Of a stretch of DNA of 64,000 nucleotides, positions 28,658 through 37,512 are shown one piece after another; within the stretch, counting starts at the first letter, position 1, and the number at the start of each line of letters is the position of its first letter. The stretch is from an uncultured Dysgonomonas sp. (GTDB lineage: Bacteria > Bacteroidota > Bacteroidia > Bacteroidales > Dysgonomonadaceae). The translations under genes were made by a program, and so were the position numbers. The stretch spans positions 2,796,692 through 2,860,691 of the forward strand of contig NZ_LT599032.1 of assembly GCF_900079725.1 (NCBI RefSeq). Direction: 5' to 3'. The notes below the pieces were generated by a model. The model had not been told where the DNA came from. It did not search any database and saw only the letters and a program-made list of their open reading frames with translations.

Positions 28658-30766
28658 CTACTTCGATCGCTTCTTCTTGCTGTCACCTTTGCGTGGCGGG
28701 AACTCAAAAACTGTTTTGTAATCCGCATCGAGTTTGATAACTGCATCGAATGTACTTCCGGTCTTGGAACTTACGAAACCTTTTATCAATGAGGTTTTGC
28801 CATTCATAATAAGATCAGTAAGTTGTCCGTCTGTCAGTTCTTTTTTAGCAATGGTACGGAATACTGTCAGTCCACAACTTTCATCTTTGCATTTTACGAC
28901 CTTCGGGTAAAATACCATCTGCCCGTTCTTACACTTGGGGCAGGAACAGGTATTACGGTTATCCGTGCGTTCGATAGTGGTAGAAAGCAGCTCCGTAGTG
29001 ATCTGTGAAGCATAAACTTCTATTCCTTTATGAAATGTAGCGGCATCCATCTTACCCAAAGCAATTTTATTGAGGGCTTCTTCCCATTGCCCTGTCATAG
29101 CGACATCGGCAATTTTCTTATCCTTGACCGCCAGATAAACCACCAATCCTTTATTGGTGGGGACTAGAGACTTTTTCTCTCGGATAATATACTCACGGGA
29201 GAAGAGTGTTTCGATAATGGATGCACGGGTAGCAGGTGTACCGATACCACATTCTTTCATCGCTTCACGCTGTTGTTCATCCTCTACTTCTTTGCCTGCT
29301 GACTCCATCGAACTCAATAAGCTAGCTTCGGTGTGCAGTGGACGAGGTTTGGTTTGCTTTTCCTGAATCTCGCAATCACGAACAGAAAGCTTATCTCCTT
29401 CCAAAAGAGCAGGTAAAGCAATAGAATCCTCTTCATCGTTTGACTCGTCTTTAGCTTCAAATACCGCTCTCCAGCCGGGGACGAGTGTAACACTTCCTTT
29501 GCATGAAAAGTGTACGCCATCGGCATCAAATGATACGGTGGTGTTCTCTTTGATGCATGGTTCGCCAAAGGCTTCCAACATACGTCCGGCAACCATATCG
29601 TAGATAAGTTGTTCATCTTTGGATAGATTGCTTGCAGATTCTTCTGTAATAATGAGGGCATGATGGTCGGTAACTTTTGCATCATTGACCGAACGGGTAT
29701 TGAGCTTGGTATCAAATCGTCCATCGATATAATCTCTAAAATAAGCATGCGAGCGAAGTGTAGCGATCAGGTGCGGTATTTCCTCCAGTACATCTTCGGA
29801 AATATAACGGCTACCTGTTCGGGGATAGGAAATTTTCTTAGCTTCATACAGACTTTGAGCTATCGTCAGGGTTTTATCTGCTGAAAAACCATGTTTGCTG
29901 TTGGCTTCCTTTTGAAGCGTAGTCAGGTCATACAATAATGGTGGTTCTTGCTTAACTTCTTTATGTTCTACCCCTGTAACCTCTATTGCTCCAATAGCTT
30001 TGACCTTTGCCGTAACTTCTTCGATATGGGTTCGACTGTCGTATTTATCTGTCGAATGAACAGCAAATGTTGTAGATTCCTTAGCAGTATGGAGTTTCAA
30101 ACGAAAATAAGTTTGTGGTTTAAAATCTTTGTTTTCCAAATATCTGCTACAAATAATCGCCAGTGTCGGGGTCTGTACTCTTCCGAGTGACCAAACACCA
30201 TAACCTGCGGAGATCGAAAGTGCCTGACTGCTATTGATTCCGACGAGCCAGTCTGCCTGACTTCGGGCTTTGGCAGAAGCATACAGATTGTCATAATCTG
30301 CTCCGGGACGAAGCGTTTTGAAACCATCTTTGATGGCTCTGTCGGTAAGAGAACTGATCCAAAGTCTTTCGAACGGAAGGGTGCATCCTATATATTGGTA
30401 TATATAGCGGAATATGAGTTCCCCTTCACGTCCGGCATCAGCACAATTAATAACTCCATCAGCCTGAGAAAATAACTCCTTGATTACTTTGAGTTGTTTC
30501 ATCACGCCGGGATCGTTCTTATATTCTTTGCCCTCTTTGACTTGTCGGGGCAATAGTTTAAATTCTTGTGGAAGTATCGGTAGGTTCTCTTTCTGAAATC
30601 CTGCAATACCGTAATGCTCCGGCATGGCTAGTCCTACCAGATGCCCGAATGCCCACGTAACGGCATATCCGTTACCTTCCATATAGCCGTCTTTCTTATT
30701 ATTCGCTCCAATTATGGCTGCTATACTCTTAGCCACAGATGGTTTTTCTGCTATTATTATTTTCAT
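28658..30766 (-). CDS. topB: DNA topoisomerase III (type IA), ICE-encoded
   Basis: 702 aa. The toprim start KIIIAEKPSVAKSIA, active-site tyrosine region KISYPRTGSRYIS (about residue 312) and C-terminal zinc ribbon (CSCPKCKNG ... CKDESCG) are all present. ICE-borne copies (called exc in CTnDOT) are linked to excision or transfer. The gene is preceded by a CACTAAAAAATCAA leader element. Confidence 0.92.
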   Translation of the reverse strand: MKIIIAEKPSVAKSIAAIIGANNKKDGYMEGNGYAVTWAFGHLVGLAMPEHYGIAGFQKENLPILPQEFKLLPRQVKEGKEYKNDPGVMKQLKVIKELFSQADGVINCADAGREGELIFRYIYQYIGCTLPFERLWISSLTDRAIKDGFKTLRPGADYDNLYASAKARSQADWLVGINSSQALSISAGYGVWSLGRVQTPTLAIICSRYLENKDFKPQTYFRLKLHTAKESTTFAVHSTDKYDSRTHIEEVTAKVKAIGAIEVTGVEHKEVKQEPPLLYDLTTLQKEANSKHGFSADKTLTIAQSLYEAKKISYPRTGSRYISEDVLEEIPHLIATLRSHAYFRDYIDGRFDTKLNTRSVNDAKVTDHHALIITEESASNLSKDEQLIYDMVAGRMLEAFGEPCIKENTTVSFDADGVHFSCKGSVTLVPGWRAVFEAKDESNDEEDSIALPALLEGDKLSVRDCEIQEKQTKPRPLHTEASLLSSMESAGKEVEDEQQREAMKECGIGTPATRASIIETLFSREYIIREKKSLVPTNKGLVVYLAVKDKKIADVAMTGQWEEALNKIALGKMDAATFHKGIEVYASQITTELLSTTIERTDNRNTCSCPKCKNGQMVFYPKVVKCKDESCGLTVFRTIAKKELTDGQLTDLIMNGKTSLIKGFVSSKTGSTFDAVIKLDADYKTVFEFPPRKGDSKKKRSK

Positions 30767-30768
30767 TT

Positions 30769-30790
30769 TAACGTTGATTTTTTAGTGGTG
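30769..30790 (-). promoter_or_regulatory. ICE leader element, topB copy
   Basis: On the minus strand CACCACTAAAAAATCAACGT ends 6 bp before the topB ATG. The hairpin seen in other copies is absent. Confidence 0.5.
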
Positions 30791-30802
30791 TTAATGATAA
30801 AA

Positions 30803-32353
30803 CTACATCTTACGTCCTTTGCTTTTCTTGGGGGCAGCAGGAGATTGTTTTTGTTCCTGTTGTTTCTGCTCGTTCTTCTCGACTTGTTTGGTGGTGGGCT
30901 GTGTCTGACCTTGCTTTAGCGGCTCCTTAGAATGTTTAGTCGCTTCGTTGGTCTTACCTTCGTTATTGACAGCCACCTGTGTTTTACTCTCGGCAGCAGG
31001 AATAACTTTCTGAGAATCTTTTGCCGCTTGTTTTGCTTCGATGGCTCGTATCTGGTCGGGATGTTTAGAGGTGTGGCGAACTTTGCCCTTGTCTTCATCA
31101 ATCCATACCCATGCATTGTACTTCTGCCCTTTCTGATCGGTAGCTTCTACTTTTTGTGATCCCGAAGCATCGGGTTGTGGTTGTTTGGGACGGGATTGCA
31201 TACCTTCAATAAAAATCGGCTCTTTGTTGCAGAGCTTAGTAAACTCTTCTTTACTAAGTTGTACACCTCCTTGTTTAGAATAAACCCAGACCTCATCCAT
31301 CTTACGGGCTTTGGGAAGTGGTTTTTCTTGCCCTTCTCCCTGTTTAGCTTGTCGCTGCTGATTATGTTGCTGGCGTTGTTCGTCGCTAAATTTAAAATCG
31401 AAGTTTTTATTGACAGCATTGAATTGTACAAAGCGGTCAATCTTCTGAGGTTCTTCTCCCGGCTTTACCTTTTTATCCATTCCTTCAACCCATACGGCTT
31501 TGCCTTCTTTCAAGCCCTGCTGTTGTTCGGGAGAAAGAGGGGCATTCTTCAAGGTCTGCGGAATATTAATTTCGGAGAGTGGTACAGCTTCAAGGCGGTT
31601 CGTTAGTTTGTCAAGCGAGATAACAGAAGGTATTTTCTCTCCATTGACCTCAAGCTCAAATACACGTGCCCCATGCCCTGTTTTTTGGAGTTGTTCTTTA
31701 TCCTGTTCGGTAAAGACCACACCCATAAAAGGTTTGTCAAAATCGGGCTGCTCCTGCTTGGGGTGCGTCACCAACTTGATACTGCCATCTTTCTGTGGTT
31801 CCAATGACAAACGAGCTTGCATCGGAAACTCATTTCCGTCAATGGTAGGTTTGATGTCGACCAGACCGGGAGACTTGTGTCCATAGACCATTGCTTTGAG
31901 GGCATCTTGCAATTTCTCACCAGAGAGTCCCAGCTTTTCACTTTCTTTCCAATCGATCTTATTGAGATCCAAAGGCTGGAACTTGCCTGTAAGCTCAATA
32001 TGTATCTTTACCTTACCATCAAATTTAAGGCGATACGGATCGAGGGCTTTGTCGGTGTGGTCGATGCGGATAAGTTTATCGAGAAAAGCCGCTATTTTAT
32101 CTACGGCGGACATCCCGACGGCATAAACACCGGTGTGTGAGGGATGATTGAACTGTGCTGACATCTTTTTGAAGAAGTTTTCCAGAAAGTTGCTGTTGGT
32201 GTCAACCTTCAAGAACTTGTCGGCATTTTCTTTGGTGGGTTCAACGGTCTTGAGTTTACCGTCCTGTTCCCCTGTGATGACTTTGAGCTTGCCATCTTCG
32301 CCTTGGGTCAGTAAGACTTTAGGCTCTTCGGATTTTACTTTGTTTTGATCCAT
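30803..32353 (-). CDS. DUF3945 domain-containing protein
   Basis: 516 aa from ATG at 32351-32353 (MDQNKVKSEEPKVLL), chosen over an upstream in-frame Met because a degenerate TAAAAAATCA leader precedes it. Repeated DUF3945-type segments contain the pattern 'LSPEQQQGLKEGKAVWVEGM'. The C-terminal 100 residues are rich in Gln and Lys and probably disordered. It is a common ICE core gene next to topB with unknown function. Confidence 0.8.
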   Translation of the reverse strand: MDQNKVKSEEPKVLLTQGEDGKLKVITGEQDGKLKTVEPTKENADKFLKVDTNSNFLENFFKKMSAQFNHPSHTGVYAVGMSAVDKIAAFLDKLIRIDHTDKALDPYRLKFDGKVKIHIELTGKFQPLDLNKIDWKESEKLGLSGEKLQDALKAMVYGHKSPGLVDIKPTIDGNEFPMQARLSLEPQKDGSIKLVTHPKQEQPDFDKPFMGVVFTEQDKEQLQKTGHGARVFELEVNGEKIPSVISLDKLTNRLEAVPLSEINIPQTLKNAPLSPEQQQGLKEGKAVWVEGMDKKVKPGEEPQKIDRFVQFNAVNKNFDFKFSDEQRQQHNQQRQAKQGEGQEKPLPKARKMDEVWVYSKQGGVQLSKEEFTKLCNKEPIFIEGMQSRPKQPQPDASGSQKVEATDQKGQKYNAWVWIDEDKGKVRHTSKHPDQIRAIEAKQAAKDSQKVIPAAESKTQVAVNNEGKTNEATKHSKEPLKQGQTQPTTKQVEKNEQKQQEQKQSPAAPKKSKGRKM

Positions 32354-32436
32354 GATAAATGATTTTTTATTCTGCATTACTATTAATGCAGAGCGAAAAT
32401 ACATTTTACTAATGGACTGATTGCAAGGTTTTAAAC

Positions 32437-32464
32437 AGGAGGTAGCTTGTGTCCGGGATTGTCT
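32437..32464 (-). repeat. ICE repeat with core GCTTGTGTCCGGGATTGTCT, copy 1
   Basis: The reverse complement AGACAATCCCGGACACAAGC recurs exactly at 44065-44084 and with one mismatch at 46150-46169. This copy is intergenic, between the DUF3945 gene and the terminator of the defence module. Confidence 0.6.
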
Positions 32465-32483
32465 GGGGTGGTTTGGAATATGG

Positions 32484-32511
32484 GTATAAAAAAAACCGCC
32501 CGAAGGCGGTT
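32484..32511 (-). terminator. Rho-independent terminator of the defence module
   Basis: On the minus strand AACCGCC-TTCG-GGCGGTT is followed by a run of T (eight As on the plus strand, 32488-32495). It lies 60 bp beyond the DUF4917-like stop, so the two-gene module has its own transcription end. Confidence 0.8.
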
Positions 32512-32574
32512 AAATGAATATTAATTAGAACAATCAATAATTGCAATATATAAAATAAATTGAGATATATAATT

Positions 32575-33621
32575 TTACTGCCAAACATTCGCGGTTTTCG
32601 CATTATACATACGAACAGGGCATTTGAATTTCTTTTCTATCTTCTTGATATGTGCATAGTCGCTTTCAGAATACACCCCAATATAGATGCTGCGCAACCT
32701 ATTTGTTATGGGTTGCTGTGCAGCCTTATTAATAGCATCAATTATGTGAGTATCATTATCGCCAAAATTAAATCCGAATGTTATCAATGAACCTGTTATT
32801 GAAGACAGCTCATCATAACAGAAAGATAAGTATCTATTATGCATTATATGCGTAAGTTTTTCCGTTGCATTGCCCGCCGTCACAAAAATGGGATATTCCT
32901 TCTTTTCCATTCTTGCTTTGATATTATCCAAAAGATAATCTCCGTCGTATTCTTCTTTGATTATATCTATTCCAGCATCAAACAAAGGAAGCGCACCATG
33001 TAAATAAAAAACGGATTGGCTGTCTTTATGTTTTCCCCAACGTAGTTCTGAATACTCGGGTTCATAATCCGGCACATATTCACCATCTTCTAATGGGTTT
33101 TCAACTTCCCGACCAAAACCATCTCCTGCATTTTTAGATGTGTTGCGCATCAACACCCAATAGAGCAATAAATCATAGTTTGATGAAAAGACACAGCCTT
33201 CATTAGCCAAATAATCTTCTAAAAATGCGCAACAAGCGAGGCTTTTTTCTTCTGGTATTTTAAAAACATGTTCAGGATGCATCACTTGAACAGCGTCAAT
33301 CAAACTATCTTTTAGATTTTCACTTGTTTGCTTGATTTGGTCAATCAGCGATTTATCAGCCTTGAAAACGTTAGCGACATCAGCAAAAAGATCTAATTGC
33401 TGCATAATCACCTCGAAATTCTTGGTATTGATACTTTTGAATAACTGTTTCAGCAACTCATTTTCTGAGTTTTCAATGAATGTGCTGAGTGCATTATACG
33501 AAAATATCTTGGCATCATAGGCCATACTAAACCCGTTGCCTAACAACAAATGCTTGGTTCGTTTTTGCTTTGCAAGATGTTTGACAACATCTTGGTACGT
33601 TTGAAGGCTGTCAATACTCAT
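32575..33621 (-). CDS. DUF4917 / SIR2-like protein, probable defence effector
   Basis: 348 aa. Motifs in order are LLLGNGFSMAYD (about residues 26-37), VFSSNYDLLLYW (mid), FYLHGALPLFD, and TFGFNFGDNDTHI near the end. The GNGFS, NYD and LHG elements match SIR2-like fold proteins of the DUF4917 type, several of which cleave NAD+ in phage defence. It lies 48 bp downstream of the YobI-like NTPase on the same strand, suggesting sensor-effector coupling. NADase activity is inferred, not shown. Confidence 0.7.
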   Translation of the reverse strand: MSIDSLQTYQDVVKHLAKQKRTKHLLLGNGFSMAYDAKIFSYNALSTFIENSENELLKQLFKSINTKNFEVIMQQLDLFADVANVFKADKSLIDQIKQTSENLKDSLIDAVQVMHPEHVFKIPEEKSLACCAFLEDYLANEGCVFSSNYDLLLYWVLMRNTSKNAGDGFGREVENPLEDGEYVPDYEPEYSELRWGKHKDSQSVFYLHGALPLFDAGIDIIKEEYDGDYLLDNIKARMEKKEYPIFVTAGNATEKLTHIMHNRYLSFCYDELSSITGSLITFGFNFGDNDTHIIDAINKAAQQPITNRLRSIYIGVYSESDYAHIKKIEKKFKCPVRMYNAKTANVWQ

Positions 33622-33669
33622 GATTTTAATATTTTAATGTGTTATCATTAGCTTCTAAGCGGAACTTTC

Positions 33670-36600
33670 TCAACTGTGCTTTGTATTTACCTTGATTTTA
33701 TCTTCTTTTTCTTTGAAAGACGAAATATAATCTTTCTCTTGAAGTTTATTCACAAGGTCAAAGTTCAATTGATTTTTGGGTAACGATGGTCTTTTTCCGT
33801 TAATTGCAATATCAGAATAAGGCTCTCCGAGAACGTTCAACAATTCCGTCGTTTGTTCGCTGCTCAATTGATGACTTTGCAAAACAAACATTTTTAGTCG
33901 ATTATCCATTGAGCAACCATATTGAAGAAGGCTCTTTAATAAGTCGAAATCCAATTCTATGTATGGGTATGTAGCCAAAATATTACAAACAGCATTACTT
34001 AATTCCCTGTCCCCTATAATCAAATCGTTTTCTATACTTTGTATTAAGAGAATCTTTTGTTGGGAATTAAATTCGGTCGAATCTAAAAGAGACAATACAT
34101 CATTTTTATCTAATGAATATTCAGATAAAGTTTCTATAAACTTCTGTGTATACCTTTTCAGCAAATTAATATGCTTTCCCGAGAAGTGTTCTTTCAGATA
34201 TGCAAAGCGGTCAACTGATAGTTGAAAATAACCATTCTTCATCATCAAATCAACTTTTCTGTCCGATAAGTTTTCAAAATCTAATTCTGAATATACATAT
34301 GGACAGCAAAGTAAAAGGTTTTCAAAACAATTATCAGAAATGGATTCATTAATAATAAGAGCATATGATATTTTTACTTGCAACTTATTTTCTTTGTTCA
34401 ATTTCACTTTTGCAAGTGCTTTATAATTTTCCTCTATATTTAAAAACGACACCAATATTTCATCAATAATATCTTCTTTCAAATTATAGTAGCAAATAAC
34501 ATTATCCCATGTTGCAGCCATTTTGGATTTTTGAACGACTAATTCGATAAGACTATGTTCCATTTCATCAATGTTTGAAAGGATGCTTATGATACAATTT
34601 TGCTTTTCGACAATTTTTTTCCTGTTGATGAGGCTCACAGTGTCTTCCTCTTTGCATAGCAATTCAATAACCAATTCTTCCGATTCTTGTGTGTTCTCAG
34701 GTATTGATAAAAATATATTTGAAATGTATTCGTTAAGGTTGCTATCAACATAGTCCATCAACTGAGTGCAGCCTGATGTTTTTATAGTGGTATAGTTGGC
34801 AATATTCAGATTGTCTTTATTCTCGGAAGAACTTTTCTTTCCGATGAAAAGAGCAATCATTTCTTTATTGATTTTATACAAATCATTTTCATAAATAAAA
34901 TCAAGCAGTTGATTTGTCGCTCCCTGAATTTCTAAGTTCTCAAACTTGACATTTAGGTTTTTCAGTACTTCTTGGATTTTAGGCTCATTATCAAATACAC
35001 TGACAAAATTTTTCTTATGTTGCAAATAACCAGCAATACCTCGATTTGCATTTTGTTTTTTTATCGCGCTAATATCCATGCATTCTATCATCAATTTTAG
35101 ATATTTATCCTTTCTCTCATCAGAATAGCCGGATTCTAAGATGATAAAATCCCAAAAGGTAGTCCACGCTTTACAAATATCTGTGATAAACAAATCTATA
35201 TGCAATCCATTATCTAAAAATCCGTCAATAAATGAAATTGATACTTTGTTTTTGCTACACAATTGCTTTAATAGACTTCCATATTGGTCATCATATTCAT
35301 ACTTTTGGGGAAGTATGTGGTCTATTAGTGAATAGTTCAGTACTTCTTTTGATTCAAATTCTTTTGCCCGGATTTTTTTAATTAGATTCTCTATTTTCGT
35401 CAATTTAAAGTCAAATGGCAAAAACTCACGATTTCTAATACTGAACAAAAATTCTTTGTCATCCCGTGTCATCAGGCCTTCATGGAAGTATGAAATATAG
35501 TCATGATAATTCTCGTTGATGTATCCGTTGCGAATCAGGTAAATAATCAATTTATCATCTTTTATTTTTTCGAAAGAATCGGTAATATCTATATTCTCAG
35601 CAATTTGTTGTAAAGTCCAATATTTTATATCGGCCTTTTCCTTCTTCAATTCTTCTATTCGCTTTTTTAGGTTCTCTATTTTTCCGTTGTCTCTATCAAG
35701 AATTAATTCTTCTCTTTCTCCATAAGTCATTTCAGAATCAATGCTATTTTCAATATCACTGAACGTGAATGATGATTCGCTCACCTCTGTACGTGAATTA
35801 TTGTAATTATAATATTGGGTATAATAATATTTTATCTTTTCTTCACTTTGAGAGAGAATTTCAAAAAAGTCATCTTTCCGCAATTCCGAAAATTGGCATT
35901 GGCTATTGTCTATATTCAGTGATATGGCATTAGATATTTTTAAGCGTATGGCTTCAATATAAATTGCTCGCAATTCTTGTATGTCTTTAGTCCACAAACT
36001 TTCTATCTGCTCTATTCTACGCCTACATCCTTGTATCTCTTTGTCAATTGTATCAATTTTACCTTTGATTAGTGCTGTTTTACTTGAAAAAATATCACAA
36101 ACTTTACCTTTTCCATTGTGTAAATCAACAAAATCAGATGGATACAAATTTTTGTATATAATCATTGCCAACAGATAGTCTGGGTTTAATTTAGAACTTA
36201 ACTTGCATTTATACACAGTGTATTCGTTGCAGATATTTTTCAGTAACCTCATGTCATCTATATACATAGATACATCATCGATAAAATCTGTTGATAGTTT
36301 ATTTTCGTCCTGCGAATCGTCTTGCTTCAACATTCTGTGAAGCATGTCCCCTGAATTGGATGTATTTATAACAGGAATCACAGGGATAATAAAATCAAAG
36401 AATTTTGTTCGATTTTTATCATGGAACATGTCATCCTTAATGGCGTAAAGGAAAACAACCCGTCGGTTTATTTGTCGGGAACTATTTATCAAAATATTTA
36501 ATTCCCGAAGTTTTGTGAATATCTCGGTGTTATTAAACCTGTCTAAATCCTCAATGATAACGACATTGTAGTCCGTTACTTCAAAGAAGTATAAAATTTC

Positions 36601-37404
36601 GTCTAAATGCTTATTAAGGATGGAAGAATCAATATCCTTACTTATTTCTATCTCTCCACTCTGAACGTTGAGCTTATTTAATTTTGAGTTATTCGCTATT
36701 CGGATAGATTTCGCAATAATCATCCCGATTCCTATAATAACAATTGATAGTGAGATATATGTAATAATAGGACTTGATAAATCCAGTTGTTGCCATATTT
36801 CTGTGTCTTGGATAAATTTTGGTTTAAAAAATACAATCAAAGCCAAAATCCAAACAATTAGAGATAATGATTTAAATAGAAGTCCTTTTTTCCCTATACT
36901 TTTAATTCGTTTGAAACGAGAATCAGGTATTTTTTTATGCCTTACATGATAAAACATTTGTTGTAAAATGCTTAGTTCGATAAGCCTATCAATGTTTTTA
37001 TCGGTATTTCCAGAATCATTTTCCAATTCAGGCTCATCTTGTCTTATTGCATTATCAGTAAAGGAAGCAAGCGATATGTTCAAGTAGTGGTATCCCCTAT
37101 GCTCTTTTTGAAAGGTACTAATAATACTACTTTTACCGGAACCATACGCTCCCGTTAAGGCTATGTTTTTTATGTTTTGATTCTCCAATGCCCATTCCAA
37201 TGCAGCAGAATACTGCCTATCTTCATCACCATTATTTGTTGGTGTCAAGTCCTCATATCCATTGAGATTAGCATTCTGAGTATAACGGCTTAAGGCAAGT
37301 TCAAATTCGCTTAGTTTTTTAATCAGGAATACTGTCAATTGAGCAAATAACGACCTTATTTTGCAAATCAATATCTTAAACCATTTTTTAACAACCTTTT
37401 TCAT
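33670..37404 (-). CDS. YobI-like membrane P-loop NTPase, probable defence sensor
   Basis: 1,244 aa. Walker A GAYGSGKSS is at residues 85-93 and Walker B VVIIEDLDRF at 281-290. Between them are two transmembrane segments at about 178-194 and 213-231, the layout of KAP/YobI-type NTPases in which the ATPase domain is split by a membrane hairpin. The remaining ~900 residues are helical and look like a repeat-rich sensor region. It starts a two-gene operon with the SIR2-like protein, inserted between the DUF3945 gene and mobC. Large ATPase plus SIR2-like effector fits the pattern of antiviral systems. Confidence 0.75.
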   Translation of the reverse strand: MKKVVKKWFKILICKIRSLFAQLTVFLIKKLSEFELALSRYTQNANLNGYEDLTPTNNGDEDRQYSAALEWALENQNIKNIALTGAYGSGKSSIISTFQKEHRGYHYLNISLASFTDNAIRQDEPELENDSGNTDKNIDRLIELSILQQMFYHVRHKKIPDSRFKRIKSIGKKGLLFKSLSLIVWILALIVFFKPKFIQDTEIWQQLDLSSPIITYISLSIVIIGIGMIIAKSIRIANNSKLNKLNVQSGEIEISKDIDSSILNKHLDEILYFFEVTDYNVVIIEDLDRFNNTEIFTKLRELNILINSSRQINRRVVFLYAIKDDMFHDKNRTKFFDFIIPVIPVINTSNSGDMLHRMLKQDDSQDENKLSTDFIDDVSMYIDDMRLLKNICNEYTVYKCKLSSKLNPDYLLAMIIYKNLYPSDFVDLHNGKGKVCDIFSSKTALIKGKIDTIDKEIQGCRRRIEQIESLWTKDIQELRAIYIEAIRLKISNAISLNIDNSQCQFSELRKDDFFEILSQSEEKIKYYYTQYYNYNNSRTEVSESSFTFSDIENSIDSEMTYGEREELILDRDNGKIENLKKRIEELKKEKADIKYWTLQQIAENIDITDSFEKIKDDKLIIYLIRNGYINENYHDYISYFHEGLMTRDDKEFLFSIRNREFLPFDFKLTKIENLIKKIRAKEFESKEVLNYSLIDHILPQKYEYDDQYGSLLKQLCSKNKVSISFIDGFLDNGLHIDLFITDICKAWTTFWDFIILESGYSDERKDKYLKLMIECMDISAIKKQNANRGIAGYLQHKKNFVSVFDNEPKIQEVLKNLNVKFENLEIQGATNQLLDFIYENDLYKINKEMIALFIGKKSSSENKDNLNIANYTTIKTSGCTQLMDYVDSNLNEYISNIFLSIPENTQESEELVIELLCKEEDTVSLINRKKIVEKQNCIISILSNIDEMEHSLIELVVQKSKMAATWDNVICYYNLKEDIIDEILVSFLNIEENYKALAKVKLNKENKLQVKISYALIINESISDNCFENLLLCCPYVYSELDFENLSDRKVDLMMKNGYFQLSVDRFAYLKEHFSGKHINLLKRYTQKFIETLSEYSLDKNDVLSLLDSTEFNSQQKILLIQSIENDLIIGDRELSNAVCNILATYPYIELDFDLLKSLLQYGCSMDNRLKMFVLQSHQLSSEQTTELLNVLGEPYSDIAINGKRPSLPKNQLNFDLVNKLQEKDYISSFKEKEDKIKVNTKHS

Positions 37405-37512
37405 ATATAGCGATTTGCTACAAAGGTCGTAAAATTACGGGCATATCCTTAAAAATAATATATTATTTATCAACATATAAGGTAGATACCCGCAAATAAT
37501 CTGAAGAGTGTG

